DNA of 64,000 nt from Lepisosteus oculatus (GCF_040954835.1 NC_090718.1:12787532-12851531); one strand, 5' to 3'; counted from the first letter of the stretch, positions 23,301 through 34,439 are shown. The notes: generated from the sequence alone by a model not told the origin. Translations and numbers: made by a program.

Positions 23301-24054
23301 GTCAATGTGTTCCATACGCTGCAGAAATTCTAGAAGAGTCACGTAGAAACTCTGAAATGGCTTTGTGCGGTGTCCAAGAATCGGTTGCTTTCCACAAAAG
23401 CAGAAAGCAGAGCCAAGTCATTTGGAAAGGTAATTGGTCCTATTCCACTCATTGGCATTCTCCTCCTTACTGTAAGGGTGTTTGATGATTGTCAGAACGA
23501 TAACCCAGCCCATAAAAAAGTATTTTGTAAGACGCACATCTGCCTGCTGGACATTTTGGGAGTGTGCTTTGTCGACCATTCCACTCTGGGCGTAGAATAT
23601 CTCGTTGTGCAGCACACAAACAAAATTCGCCTCTTCGCTCATGAATCACGCAGGGCTAAATGCGATCTCTAAACTAGATAAAAGCCTGTTTGTCCTGCAT
23701 ATGCGTGTGCGGAATACAAAAGTCGGCTAATGGGAATGTTGTTGGCTGGAGATGAGTAACAGGGAAAAAAAAATGCTTGTCCTACAGGCCGCCATCTTGA
23801 AGAGCTATGGGATTGCTGGGAACAAGCTGCGTGTTTATTTGCACTATGTGCCCACTTACTACCACCTCCACGTTCACTTCACCGCCCTGGGCTATGAGGC
23901 GCCGGGCTGTGGGGTGGAACGGGCCCATCTCCTCTCTGATGTGATCCAGAACCTACGGGCGGACTCCCAGTACTACGTCTCTCGCGCCCTGGCCTTCGCC
24001 TTGCGCGCAGACGACCCCCTGCTGCAGAGGTTCAGAGACGCGGGGAGACTTTAA
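6054..24054 (+). CDS. DCPS: DCPS, scavenger mRNA decapping enzyme; six exons
   Basis: Coding exons are 6054-6257, 10912-11062, 18769-18914, 20235-20348, 22349-22459 and 23788-24054; all phases agree, giving 330 aa (human 337). DCPS is a HIT-family pyrophosphatase that hydrolyses the m7GpppN dinucleotides left after exosomal 3'-to-5' mRNA decay, releasing m7GMP. It is a nucleus-cytoplasm dimer. A basic nuclear-localisation-like cluster KKRRR is at 5-9. The HIT motif YYHLHVHF spans 266-273, with H268, H270 and H272. H270 corresponds to the human nucleophile H277. Cap-binding residues W168, E178, D198 and K200 match human W175, E185, D205 and K207 at a constant offset of 7. The only length loss is between exons 1 and 2. 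No inactivating change is visible. Confidence 0.97.
6598..6805 (+). repeat. tRNA-derived SINE (family A), diverged
   Basis: Matches the family A body on the plus strand: ctggattcaatcccagg (B box) followed by tgtgtggagtctgtttggtc and the GT-rich segment. It lies in DCPS intron 1. Confidence 0.65.
7196..7468 (-). repeat. tRNA-derived SINE (family A)
   Basis: Minus-strand copy. It ends in ctaaccactgcgccatcgtg (head in inverse) and contains tttggactgtgggaggaaac. It lies in DCPS intron 1. Confidence 0.8.
8284..8317. repeat. (ATA)n microsatellite
   Basis: About 11 uninterrupted units. Possibly the tail of a decayed LINE or SINE; no body is recognisable beside it. Confidence 0.9.
8499..8692 (-). 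repeat. tRNA-derived SINE (family A) with internal deletion
   Basis: The tail (tctatccatctg) and the segment caaggcagggtacaccctgg are present, then the copy jumps from cagggccagttttcc directly to the head ctaaccactgcgccat. The middle part is deleted. Confidence 0.75.
9208..9221 (+). promoter_or_regulatory. CTCF-like motif in DCPS intron 1
   Basis: CCGCCAGGTGGCGC differs little from the vertebrate CTCF core CCASYAGRKGGCRS. It lies in non-repeat sequence. Confidence 0.4.
10912..11062 (+). CDS. DCPS: DCPS exon 2
   Basis: The acceptor cgtccccaaag ends at 10911. The donor AGTG|GTGCGT ends the exon in phase 1. It encodes residues 69-118, including AVVILEKTP and NDIYSTYYL, hallmark strings of the swapped N-terminal domain. 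It is shorter at its start than human exon 2, which carries an extra acidic insert. Confidence 0.92.
13628..13905 (-). repeat. tRNA-derived SINE (family B), near full length
   Basis: On the minus strand the B box ggttcaaattccgc is followed by ggcccctgagcaaaggccct and tctcatggagagcaagctgg. The tail is ggccaataaagtgatcttat. Confidence 0.8.
15048..15694 (+). repeat. 647-bp duplicated block, copy 1
   Basis: From caatgattttggattcacc to tctcgtgttgc. A second copy at 17337-17984 differs at roughly ten bases and one A-run length, about 98% identity by eye. No terminal inverted repeat, poly(A) tail or target duplication is evident. Confidence 0.9.
16150..16665 (+). repeat. L2-type LINE 3' fragment
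   Basis: The frame at about 16200-16360 reads [20 protein letters not shown] and [11 protein letters not shown], the C-terminal end of an L2-like reverse-transcriptase ORF. A frameshifted remainder follows, then aaaggcgctatatataatca as tail. Broken and non-functional. Confidence 0.75.
17160..18019 (+). repeat. Family B SINE interrupted by an insertion
   Basis: The SINE body runs 17160-17336, beginning near its B box. It resumes at 17985-18019 with aagaaattgtaaaggg and its tail. The 648 bp between are copy 2 of the duplicated block. An uninterrupted relative at 21.5 kb reads attcctaatgcaagaaattg at this point. Confidence 0.85.
17337..17984 (+). repeat. 647-bp duplicated block, copy 2
   Basis: Copy 2 of the block at 15048-15694, same orientation, starts 2289 bp apart. 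It sits inside a family B SINE, so this copy is the derived one. Confidence 0.9.
18769..18914 (+). CDS. DCPS: DCPS exon 3
   Basis: The acceptor ttaaaccccag ends at 18768. Two bases complete Glu119. Residues 120-167 include [17 protein letters not shown] and GEDYRRIT. The donor CAG|GTCAGT is phase 0. Confidence 0.94.
20235..20348 (+). CDS. DCPS: DCPS exon 4
   Basis: The acceptor tgtgttgcag ends at 20234. The 38 codons start with W168 of the cap-binding pocket and include [13 protein letters not shown] and LLPDFKW. The donor CAA|GTAAGT is phase 0. Confidence 0.95.
20676..21242 (+). repeat. 5S-rRNA-derived SINE (SINE3), copy 1
   Basis: The head preserves 5S rRNA: gccatatcaccctgcag, agctcagcaggtgtgagcct, and gtacctggatgggagacctc, matching the 5S internal promoter. 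The body includes ccagcagggggtgctc. It is the most complete of three copies and lies in DCPS intron 4. Confidence 0.88.
20808..20823 (+). promoter_or_regulatory. CTCF-like motif within SINE3 copy 1
   Basis: CCAGCAGGGGGTGCTC fits the CTCF core with one transition (GGTGC for GGCGC). Confidence 0.4.
21478..21760 (+). repeat. tRNA-derived SINE (family B)
   Basis: Full-looking copy: head ggctctatgcctaaggatct, B box ggttgccagttcgtatccc, body, and tail tggccaataaagtaatgtta. It is the intact reference for the interrupted copy at 17.2 kb. Confidence 0.85.
22349..22459 (+). CDS. DCPS: DCPS exon 5
   Basis: The acceptor ccctttgcag ends at 22348. The 37 codons encode [13 protein letters not shown] and IRSLRDLT, near-identical to human. 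The donor CAG|GTGAGG is phase 0. Confidence 0.95.
22640..23190 (+). repeat. Non-LTR retrotransposon 3' end in DCPS intron 5
   Basis: The frame at about 22735-22905 encodes [20 protein letters not shown] and [16 protein letters not shown], typical of the extreme C-terminus of vertebrate LINE ORF2. A TGT-rich 3'UTR follows, ending tatggcaataaagttcaagt. Only the 3' end is present. Clade uncertain. Confidence 0.7.
23788..24054 (+). CDS. DCPS: DCPS exon 6 (HIT motif, stop)
   Basis: The acceptor tgtcctacag ends at 23787. The exon encodes residues 243-330, including the catalytic YYHLHVHF and the conserved tail [11 protein letters not shown]. It ends at TAA 24052-24054. Confidence 0.96.
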   Translation, partial: AAILKSYGIAGNKLRVYLHYVPTYYHLHVHFTALGYEAPGCGVERAHLLSDVIQNLRADSQYYVSRALAFALRADDPLLQRFRDAGRL

Positions 24055-24144
24055 CGGAAGGAGTTTTTAACGTGCAGAGCAACTTGTCACGTTTGCCGTA
24101 CTGCACTTTTGACATTTGATGTTTTGATATCTATTTTTTTTTTA

Positions 24145-24150
24145 AATAAA
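24145..24150 (+). terminator. DCPS polyadenylation signal
   Basis: AATAAA lies 91 bp after the DCPS stop and is followed by a T/G-rich downstream element (gtggttgttttttttt around 24175-24192). This gives a short 3'UTR of about 120 bp. Confidence 0.8.
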
Positions 24151-25043
24151 ACTGGTTTGAACACTGTGCGGTTTGTGGTTGTTTTTTTTTTCTAAACAAG
24201 CTGGGGTAACGAGTAACAAGTTACAAAGCTCAACAGGTCTTGTGATGTTCGCGTGATTCCCAGTCACCATGAGATGCTAATACGATTGTCTTTTTACCCT
24301 TTGAGGAGACAGTGACACAGGGTTAGACATCATAAATCCTCCCTTTCACCCAGACTGTATGGATATGCATCTCCTCTCCCTTGTAGATAATTGTTATGGA
24401 TTAACAAGAATTCTGTACCAGAAAAGTTACTGCTGGGAGGCCTTGAAGATTAAAAGTGTGATCCGAGTGGAGTTTGCATGTTATTCCGTGCGTCTATGTG
24501 CGAGAGCTACCTCTCGCCGTACGCAGACCTGCTCGCCCAGTGACGAGCGGGCTAGTTGACGTCTTTTAATTGAGTCTGCGTGTGAGAGCTCTGCGACTGC
24601 TGGACCAGCCTCCGAGAGCATAATCTTGTCTGCTCTGGAATCCAGGTTATTCATAGCTGCAGAAAACGAGGTGTGGTTCTAAAAAAATAAAGCGAGTTCT
24701 TATTAATAGGTACATTTCTCAATAGTGGAGTCTTTATCTTGAAGCAGATAAGATGAAAGAAAAACAATTCCAAGAAACTGTATGCACTGTTGATTTAGAT
24801 GTTAGCAGTCCCGTTTAGAAATTTCAGTCTGGCCTATGTTTTATATCCATTTTCTCCAGACCTAAGGGAAAGGTACTGGACTGCATCATGCCACCTAGCA
24901 GCCTTTTTTGTAAGAAAGAATGGGGTAAAATTCCTAAAAGCTTGTGCTATGAAGGAGATTAATGCACAGTTAAAGTCTAGTTGAAGACTGCTGAGGACAG
25001 GTGACACCAGTTACTGAACTGAGGGTTCCACACACTGTATGGA

Positions 25044-25545
25044 TTCAGTCCTGGTCCAGAGCCTGGTCAGTACCTGGATGGGAGACCTCCTGGGAAAAAC
25101 TAATGTTGCTGCTGGAAGAGGTGTTAGTGGGGCCCATAGGGGGCGCTCAACCTGTGGTCTGTGTGGGTCCTAATGCCCCAGCTTAGTGATGGGGACACTG
25201 TACTGCAGAAAGGTACCGTCCTTCAGAGGTCCTTACTCTCTGTGGTCATTAAAACACCCAGGGTGCTTCTTGAAAAGAATATGGGTGTGTCTTGGCCAGA
25301 TTTCCCATCGGTCTTTACCAATCATGGCCTCCTAATAACCCCTGTCTATGAATTGGCTTTATCACCCCTCCACACTGAGAGCTGGTGTGTGTGGAGCGTA
25401 CTGGCAAACTCTGGTTGCTGTCACATCACCCAAGTGGGGCTGCACACTGGTGGTGGTGAAGGAGGGTCCCTCATTACTGTAAAGCACTCTTGAGTGGAGT
25501 GCCCAGTAAGGTGCTATATAAGCGTAAGGAATTATCATTTATTAA
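25044..25545 (+). repeat. 5S-rRNA-derived SINE (SINE3), copy 2, 5'-truncated
   Basis: It begins inside the 5S part at agcctggtcagtacctggat. It ends ggtgctatataagcgtaagg then an A/T tail. It contains CCCATAGGGGGCGCTC at 25133-25148, a CTCF-like motif. Confidence 0.87.
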
Positions 25546-26439
25546 TATTAGATCTAATTGCAGTAATTTTTGCGTCTAAATAAATGAGGATAAGGTCCAA
25601 ACTAGTGGGCTCAAAAAAGTTTTCTAGGCACTGTATCCTTCCTTAAAAACTCATCTAAATAGGCAAAACAGTTGTACTTGTCATAGTGAAAGCCTGTTCC
25701 CAATTCTTGAATAAAATACTATGTTGACAGATGTGAGTCAGATTATAGAAATCTTATCCGTATATGCTAAAAATATTAATCGTTGCAAGGTGTGTATAAA
25801 GACGCAAAACAGTGATGAGTCACTGACAGTTATGGGAAGAATGAATTCTAGGGTTGGCTCTGTCAAGGAATAGCTTTAGCTTTATTATTTGACAAAATGA
25901 AAGATACCTAGAAAAACAAATAACAATAAAATAAACAGCTAATTGAATTCCACTGCATCATTCATTCAAAATTGTAATAGCTATTTTTCTTTCTAGCTAG
26001 TAAGTTTCATAATTAACCATTCAATTTGAGGTGGCAGGCTGGGCTTTATACAGAACAAAACACAATTTTTATTTTGATCCATTTAACAGATAATGTAGGA
26101 AATTCAATCAGTAGATCCCTGTCACATTTTGTTAACCTGGTCTGATTAGGTTCAGAATATTAGACCGATGGTGATCAATTATCAAATTTTTCTACCTGAT
26201 CTATATACTAACTAGGTGCGAAGGTCTACCAAATGATCCACAGTTGTCAAAAGTTTGTTATCTGATCCATGTACAGTATTAGCCAGAAGCAGAAGATTTC
26301 CATAAAAGATTGAAATACCCATGTCTTGCGTAGAAATCCAATGTGTGAACGTTTGTGTTTGCTTAAATGCTTGCTTAAATGTTGTCCAGTGAAGTTTTTC
26401 ATCTTACATTTCCATCTGATCTGGAATATGTAAATTTGT

Positions 26440-26985
26440 AGTCAGCAGCCATGTCACCCTGCAGCTCCCAGCCCCAGCCCACTGAAGCTCAGCAGGTGTG
26501 AGCCTGGTCAGTACCTGGATGGGAGACCTCCTGGGAAAAACTAAGGTTGCAGCTGGAAGAGGTGTTAGTGGGGCCAGCAGGGGGGTCTATGTGGGTCTAT
26601 GTGGGTCTTAATACCCCAATATAGGTATGGGGATGCCCTAAAAAGGTGTTGTCTTTTGGATGAGACGTAAAACTGAGGTTCTAACTTTCTGTGGTCATTA
26701 AAAATCCCAGGGTGTTTCTTGAAAAGAGTAGGGGTGTTACCCTGGTGTCCTGGACAAAACTCCCATTGGCCCTTACCAATCATGGCCTCCTAATAATCCC
26801 CATCTCTAAACTGGCTTCATCACTCTATTCTCGTCCCCACTAATAGCTGATGTGTAGTGAGAGTACTGGTGCACTATGGCTGCCGTCGCATCATCCAGGT
26901 GGGGGCTGTACACTGGTGGTGGTGGAGAGATTCAGAAAAGCACCATATGAGTGTAAACAATTGTTAATTATTATTATTACGACTA
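26440..26985 (+). repeat. 5S-rRNA-derived SINE (SINE3), copy 3
   Basis: Head gccatgtcaccctgcagctc, then ggtcagtacctggatgggag. The tail is attattattattac. The CTCF-like segment has decayed to CCAGCAGGGGGGTC at 26574. Confidence 0.87.
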
Positions 26986-29156
26986 CAAGAAAAAAATCAT
27001 TTATGTGTTATCGAGATGAAACTGAGACTGATGTTGGGACAATTAGATAGCAATTATTAGTCATTACTCTGGCAAGCGCTCGGGAGAACTGTGGAGGACT
27101 GGAACGCTGTGTAATATTTGTGAAGGTAAACTGGCTTTAGAGATCGCTTCTTATATTTCTTTGGGGTGGAAAAAAAAGCTCAACGGAAATGTATTCCACT
27201 TTGTTTTTGCCCAGACGTTCAAGGCGATGGAGAGCTAAAGTCATGCTACAAGCGCAAAAGCTCAGCTCACAAAACAGGCTGTGCCACTACCTCTGAAGTC
27301 TTTTAAGTGTCTTGCTCAGAAAGGGTCAGGTGTCATCTTCAATGTGGCTCTGAAGTGTTTGTACCTGGACAGCACACGCCGGAGGCTGATGAATGTTAAA
27401 AAAAGGCAGTTTTCAAAGTTTTTCTCTTGAGTCTCCATCTGCTTCAGTTTGGTCTCGTCAAAACTGGTGACCTCCTCTCATGTTTGGCTTGTCAAGAGAT
27501 TTTGGCGTATAGCGTAAGTATATTGACTATACTTGACATGAACTTTTTATCGAGCACTTGTTGTGTACTTGCCGCTTCTACATAAACTTTCTCCAAGTTG
27601 TCTTCCAACCCAATGGTTCATTCTTTAAACACTACAGGCAGAAAAGGAATCTCATTCAAGTTTTCTAAGGTGTTTTTGGCACCATTGCAGTAAAGTGGAG
27701 TTTATCCCCCACCACTCTCCAAGAATGTGTATAGGATAGTGTTCAGCCCCTTGTCACGCGTGTGAAAACAATTGTGAATTTATAGCCTGTAAGACGATAG
27801 AAAACTGTGTGCGTCAATAAACCATCCATCATCTTCTGTTTAAGGGCCGCAGTGAATTCTTGCGTGCGCATGCGCTTTGCTTTCGGGCGCATACCAATGG
27901 AAACGATCATCCTCATGTGATGTTCCTGCCTCTGGTTCGCTCTATATTACAGATCCCACTCGTATTGCAAAATACAGGCTGCACTTTTTTTTTAAACGTA
28001 GTGTGGACGACGTCCTATATAACACGGAGGAGTGTCAGCACGGAGAGCTGCTTCTCATTGCGGTCTCTATATCCTGAGCATAACAGCACGCATTGTTTTT
28101 TTTTACGTGCACAAGTATCTCTTGGTGTGCGGTAAGAAAGGAAATACGGGATAATTGAATTACTCCCTTTAACGAAATCTGTATTTTATTTCTAATGACA
28201 ATATGTGGATTTGAAAACAGACGAGATTTCACTCAAAATATTTAAGGTAAGCGGTGTATTTTTCCGTTTGCATCAAAGATGTTTTTTATATAGCCTCTTT
28301 CCTGCCGCCTCAAAATGAGGTAGCACAGACACTCCGGACAAGAGGGTGGGGTGTTATCTCATGTGTTTCTCTTTAAAATGTAACTTAATATTTTCGAAAA
28401 TGTTAAATTATAAGTGATAACGGAAAAACGAGTTTTAAATAATTTCGGTATGATACCCGTTCTGATTACAACGGCATACTGTGATGCTTGAAAACATTCC
28501 GTTGTCCCTCGATACAGGAACCAACTGATAAACGTGCTACAATATTAAATAATAAAAAAAACAATCCCCGCAAACCAAATGGCAAACAGCCCTATATCCG
28601 AAACCTGGTTTGAACAACGGGCGTCTCTTAAATAAACTTTCCGTTTTTGTTTTGTTTGAGGTTGAGTTACATTGTGTAGATACAATTTGGCAATAATGTA
28701 ACTGTAAAATCCGATTTTTTCCTCTAGCGGAGTGTGAGATCTGGGGTTTAAATTGCAAAATGGTCGACAGCGCAGGACTTCTTGGATTGTATGGATATAC
28801 AGTATGAATATGTATTCCGTTATTCGTTCTTTAACTCTGACCGTCTGTGCTATCAGCACTTTCAAAGATCAGACAAAACAATTCAACCTTTGTTAAATAT
28901 CCTTTCGTGAAATACGGCAGTAGCTTCTTAAAGTCTTTTCAAGTGTAAAAGTCGCGTTTTCTTCAGTGATTTAGCACATATTAGCAGCTCTCTGGTAGCA
29001 GTGTTCAAATCAAGTTTATCTGTTCCATAACCCCCTTGTACGGCTTTGCCGCAAAGAGGCGGTATGAGCTGTGGGTGTCTTGTAGTTCTTTTTTTATTTT
29101 TCGTGCAAAACCCGGGAGAACGTCCCTATGGTAACAAACCAACATAGAGAAGGCTC

Positions 29157-29275
29157 CACAGCCGAAACGTTGTGCTGTCTCTCTTCTCTTTTCAGCGTGG
29201 AATAAACCTACTTCTTGTTCCTTTGCAGACTACGCATGCAGACGCAGCTACCCACCTGAAATACGTCAAGGGTCT
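29157..29275 (+). repeat. Repeat with GCCGAAACGTTG core, partial
   Basis: Plus strand: agaaggctccacagccgaaa, then cgttgtgctg, ttttcagcgtggaataaacc and ttgttcctttgcagactacg. The 5' arm seen at 2.8 and 52.6 kb is missing. Confidence 0.65.
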
Positions 29276-31794
29276 GTTGTATAGCTTCCGTTGAAAAGTG
29301 GTCTCCAACTAAATGTCACACGTGGCCTAGTGTCAAAACTGCTATTTTTAAAATAATGTAAACTTTTGTTGAGGCGATGACAGTTGTGTGTGAAAATATG
29401 AGTTTCGGATATTGTCATACATGTTCTACATGTACCGAGCAGCTGTTAGGGAAACTGACTCTTCATGTGCCTGTAGCAAAGGTAGGACTATTCATTTGCA
29501 CAACTGTTAATTTTAATAACCACAGAGCCTTGTTGTTGTTGTTGTTGTTGCTTGCAAGGCCCTTAATCGGAGAACTTCTTGAGAAGAATCGGAGAACTCA
29601 CTCCTAATAGCAGAAGTATTATTTAATATTATGAATTTGTTTACTTTATGATGGTCTGTTTATCCTGTGTATATATAGATAGAAACAGTTTTGATAAGAA
29701 GAATAATAAGCGACATCTTTAATAGCATGTTAATAGTTCAGCAGTGGTGTATGTTGGATAATGAATCTATGTTTAATTAACCGGGGTGATATTACTAGCA
29801 GTACAAAATTTATATGACAGGAAAGTATTTAGCCACCTGAGACTAATGGCACAGAACACCATCTCCAACAAGGACAGAGTAAAGGTTGTAATATCACCGA
29901 CATACCAATGCTTAGGCCGAAACTAAGGTACTGTATCTTTTTACTTTTCGACTCTTTATCATCCGTGCACAAAATTTCAACCTCATATCTGCCAGGGAAT
30001 AACAGAAATAACCTGTCCACAAATGGTAAAATTGTTGTCTTGTGTCTACTTTAAGATGCACATATGTTTTTAAAAGCTTGTAGTTCAAGTTCTAACCTTC
30101 GACAGTAACCACTGTGACCTCTAAAAATGGACTGTTTCTGGATCCTGACCAATCTTTTGGGCTAATCTGAAAACAAAGGGTAAGATTCCATTTTTTTTTC
30201 TCTTGTTCAGACTAAGGAGCGTTTTTGTTCCCCTATATTCTAGTTTTGTTTCAAGTCCTGTTGTGCAACTCATTTGGCATGATGGAGATGTCACCACACC
30301 ATAGTTAAACTTATAACAAACAGTGTATTTACTCCCTTGTGAAAGTGTCCCGTCTTGGAAGTTTTCCAGATAACCTTGGCTGAAAGCACATACAGTATGT
30401 GTCTCTGTTTTACCCATCAAGATGCCAGTCAGACATTTTCATGTAAAAAAAAAAGTCTTTAAAAGGAATGTTGAAAAGGAAGGATTTGAAAAGTTATTAT
30501 TTTGCGTCTGGTTTGTCGTGTTGCGGGTACTTTTTAAGCGACTATTTCTATAGTACCGCTTTATCTGTGAATGGTTCATCCTTTTTTCAGACCTACACGA
30601 GGAATGTTTCAAGCTGATAAGCAAAGCAAATATGTTTATTTTTTCTGACTTGAGGAAAAAGGGAGACTTCTAACTTCAGTGCATTTAATAGCGCTGGGTT
30701 TTTTTCTGCCATACATTTTCCGAGTCCCTTATGCATTTCTCACCAAACTATGGCAGGACAGTGTGGTTTTCATAGTAAATTATCATCTGTTACTGCCATT
30801 AACTGGAGAAACGGATTTTCATTTTTGATAATTTAATGAAAATTATAATTAATGTTAAATTAAAATAATTAATGTTTTTAGGCAGACTGGAAAGCTTGGC
30901 TTTCTCGAAGCTGCCAGTAATTGAATCGTGTAACCTAATCATTACTACAGAATCTACACAGCCTGACTTTCTAAGCACGTAATCACGAAATGAAATAAAA
31001 GTAAACTGTGAGGCCAAATCATTATTTCCAGATCATTGGTATTTTTTTTAAATAGAGACAGATGGTGTCATTTTAAATATTGTTGATATGTTTGAGAGTA
31101 TTTGCTTAAAAAAAATATTCGTCAGCAAAATTGCTCTTCTACGATGACTTAAAAATATAGGGTACCTATTTTCTTGTGTGGGGGGGTAACTGTTCTTGAA
31201 TATTATATACATTAATTCGCTAACATGTTAACAGTATATATCTTTCAAAAGATGGATGCACAGTTAAATTGTGATTTATTTTTTTTAAAAAGTGTTGTTA
31301 CTTGGTAATGGACTTTTGTGTGTAATTTAATAGCATATTACTATAAACAACCTGGTAAATGTCAGTCATTTTGCGTTGGTGTACTCCATGCAATCAATGC
31401 TTTTCCTTTTTGTATAGGAACACAATTCTACGGCGGTCTTCAACTGAAAATTTAGCCTTTTTGTTTGTAGATTAGTAAGCCTCCAAGATCTGTATTTTGT
31501 AGCTTTTTTTGCTTTGTGGAGGTGTAGAGTGGAACAAATAAGCTAGTGATGACAAAGTCCTGCCGACACGTCAGAAGTGTTAAATGGAATGGATTAGACA
31601 GTACAGTATTTCATATTAGTTGTTCATTTCTAGTCTACCTTAAGGTGGTGTGATCAAGTGTTTGGAGATTCTGAACAATATGAATTAAAGATTGCTAAAT
31701 GACACTTGGATTCTTTTCACTCAAACTAAGCTTTTAACACAGCATTGTAAAACGAAGCAAAAAACTCAATTTGTGAGTAATGTGTGATTACTCA

Positions 31795-32260
31795 TTTTAT
31801 TTATAGTATACTTTTCATAGGTCAATCTCAAAGTGCGGTACAGTACAATTGAATATACTGTATTCAACTCAAATAATAAACAGGATACAATACGGAATAA
31901 AATCAGACACCACAGCATAAAAAAAAAAACAATACTGTAATAAAATGGACCCAAATCAGTACAGCAGTATAAAATACAGGCTTTCTTGTACAAATATGTT
32001 TTTACTCTTGATTCAAATGCTGTCAAGAACTCGACTGCCGTAATATCATGGAGCAGGTCATTCCAGTGACAGTTCCGCCACGGAAGACTAAGTCTAAGGA
32101 ATGGGAAGGAGATCTGGGAGGAAGTCTGTAGTTGGAGCAGTCCTTTAAAATAGGAAGGGGCTGGAGATCTGGGAGGAAGTCTGTAGTTGGAGCAGTCCTT
32201 TAAAATAGAAAGGGGCTGTTCAGTGATCATATTTAAATGTCAGAAGCAAAATCTCAAGCC
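31795..32260 (-). repeat. LINE-like 3' fragment with a 55-bp tandem duplication
   Basis: The minus-strand frame includes FESRVKTYLYKKA, resembling the end of L2-like ORF2. The tail side reads atttatttatagtatacttt. Identical-looking 55-bp units sit at 32109-32163 and 32164-32218. Confidence 0.5.
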
Positions 32261-32659
32261 AATTCTGAAAATCACAGGCAGTCGGGGCAGGGATGCCAAG
32301 ACAGGTGTAATGTGTTCCTGCTTTTGCACCCTTAACAGTTGAGGCATGTACTGTACCAACATTCCTTGTTTCAATCCACACGTAAGAGAGGTGTGTGCTT
32401 AAATCGCATACCTGCAAAAAAAGTAAAAGTAAAAGTAAGTATCTTTCACTTAAGCCATTCGTGCTGTGTTTGTCGCACAAATGTAGAGGGGGGTGGGGGG
32501 GGGAGATGGCTCTGAAGATCTTTGCAGTTGGCAATAATTCTTGTTACTGTTCAACCCACAAGGTCGAATGATTTGTTTGTTTGACACTGATGATTTATAT
32601 GTCCTGGTACTGTGACATTATCATTCAGTGGAAAAAAAAAAAGGTAAAGTCCATACCAA

Positions 32660-32790
32660 AGCCACAGGGGTATTATTTTTCAGTGCACAGGAGCAGCTGG
32701 GGTAAAGTACGTCGCTCAAGGTACAGCAGCAGGAGCATGAACTCGCAACCTGTCAGCCCTGAGTCCAAAGGCTTTTTGTTTCATAACCGC
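32660..32790 (-). repeat. tRNA-derived SINE fragment, B-like
   Basis: On the minus strand, ggttgcgagttcatgctcct (B-box region) is followed by accttgagcgacgtacttta and ccccagctgctcc, like family B but diverged. Confidence 0.5.
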
Positions 32791-34439
32791 TTTGAGGAAA
32801 AGAGGAAAGCTAAAGCGTTCTTTAATTCACAGTCCGGATCTTCATAAATGTTGACATATTTCAAGAGCTTCAATATGAATACGTGGCTGAAAGATTACTC
32901 ATTGTGGTACCAAAATGAGGATTAACTGTTTGCTTATATCAAAAGGGCTAGAATTTCAGCATAAGGCTGCCCAATAATTGATTTTTACATAAAGAAGGAA
33001 AGAAAACTTGGAGTGAAAAGGGCAGAAAAAAAGAAAATGTCTGGGTCTAGAGTATGTGCTCTTCCTTTTAGAAGAATCACTGACCTAGTGCCCCTAGCAT
33101 TGATTTTAAGCAAGGGTGTGCTCCATAGAACAGTGTGTGTGAAGCCATTGATCAGGTGGTAGAGTGACTCTTGCATCATCTGTGTTTTTTTATATCATGC
33201 ACTTCAAGTTCTTCTTGTTTCTTCTTTTGCGCGTAATACATTCTCAGGGCCAAAAGCTGTGGCAGTTTCCTTTGTGATCGGCATCGCATTTCTGCTTGTC
33301 ACATAAGTAGCATAACCGAGAATTGTCAATTTCTGTGTAGTGATATGTCATACATAGTGATCTCCGGTGCAGTTTGTGTGGCAAACGAGTCTGTGTTTTC
33401 AAAGAAATGTGGCAAATGCGTATTACTGGCAGGTTTGTTCTGTGCTTGTGTCCTTGAGGGGGGGCATCTTCTACTGTGCTGATTTTTTGCAGAGGAGACA
33501 TTTTGGGGTAATGTGTTTGTATTGATTTTATTTTTCAGAACAGGCCCCCCCAACATAGATAGGTTCTATAAAATTGGTTTTATTGAATCATCCTGCATAC
33601 TGGGGGTGCTCTTGTTCTTAATGGATCTTCTCCATTTTTTTCAATGTACAGCAAAGGCTCTTTCGGAAGTACTGTAGAAAGGCTTTTCGATTTCTTCTGC
33701 TTCCCGAAGCTTCCATGTAATCTATCCATTCTTGCGTTCACTATCATGTTTCAAGTGCTAACATTTCTGCTTCGTGCACAACATTCCTTGTACACCAGTG
33801 TCAAATGAAGTTTATCAGAAAAATTATGGGCTTTTATTCAAAACACATGAGAAGGAAGTATTTAAACTCCTCTTATGGGGATTAAAAACCTTAAAGGTTA
33901 GGCTCCAGTTCTGTGGGTGCTCAAATACTTTCTATATAATTGGATCATATTATTCTAAAAGCTTTGTTTAGTTCTTAAATACTTTTTTATTATTCTTAGT
34001 TTGTTTTTTTTGTAGGGAGGTTGCCAGTAGACTGCACATATGCAATGCCAAATTAGCTCTTGTAAACATCTTAACCGATTGTTATCATTTTGTAAAACAA
34101 GAAATCAACTGAGTCATAAATAAATTACAAAGTTGTAAACATAAGCAAGTGACATTTGGTGTGGAACAAATGTCTGCGCAGAACAGCCCCTGCCAGCAAA
34201 TGAATGGAACAGGAAATGTGGATACTGTATTTCAGAAATAGATAAATCTGTAGATCTGATTCAGGACAACAGCCTCCTGGAAAAGAAAAAAAATAAACTA
34301 GACCAACTCCAGTATCTGCCCTTATTTTGACTTCTTGTTCCAAAAGCATGGGACACCTGACTTTTACAGCAAAGCTGTCAAATAGTTAACTAATGTAAAA
34401 TTGTTTTAGCAGTAAAATAATGAACATTTTCTGACTGCT

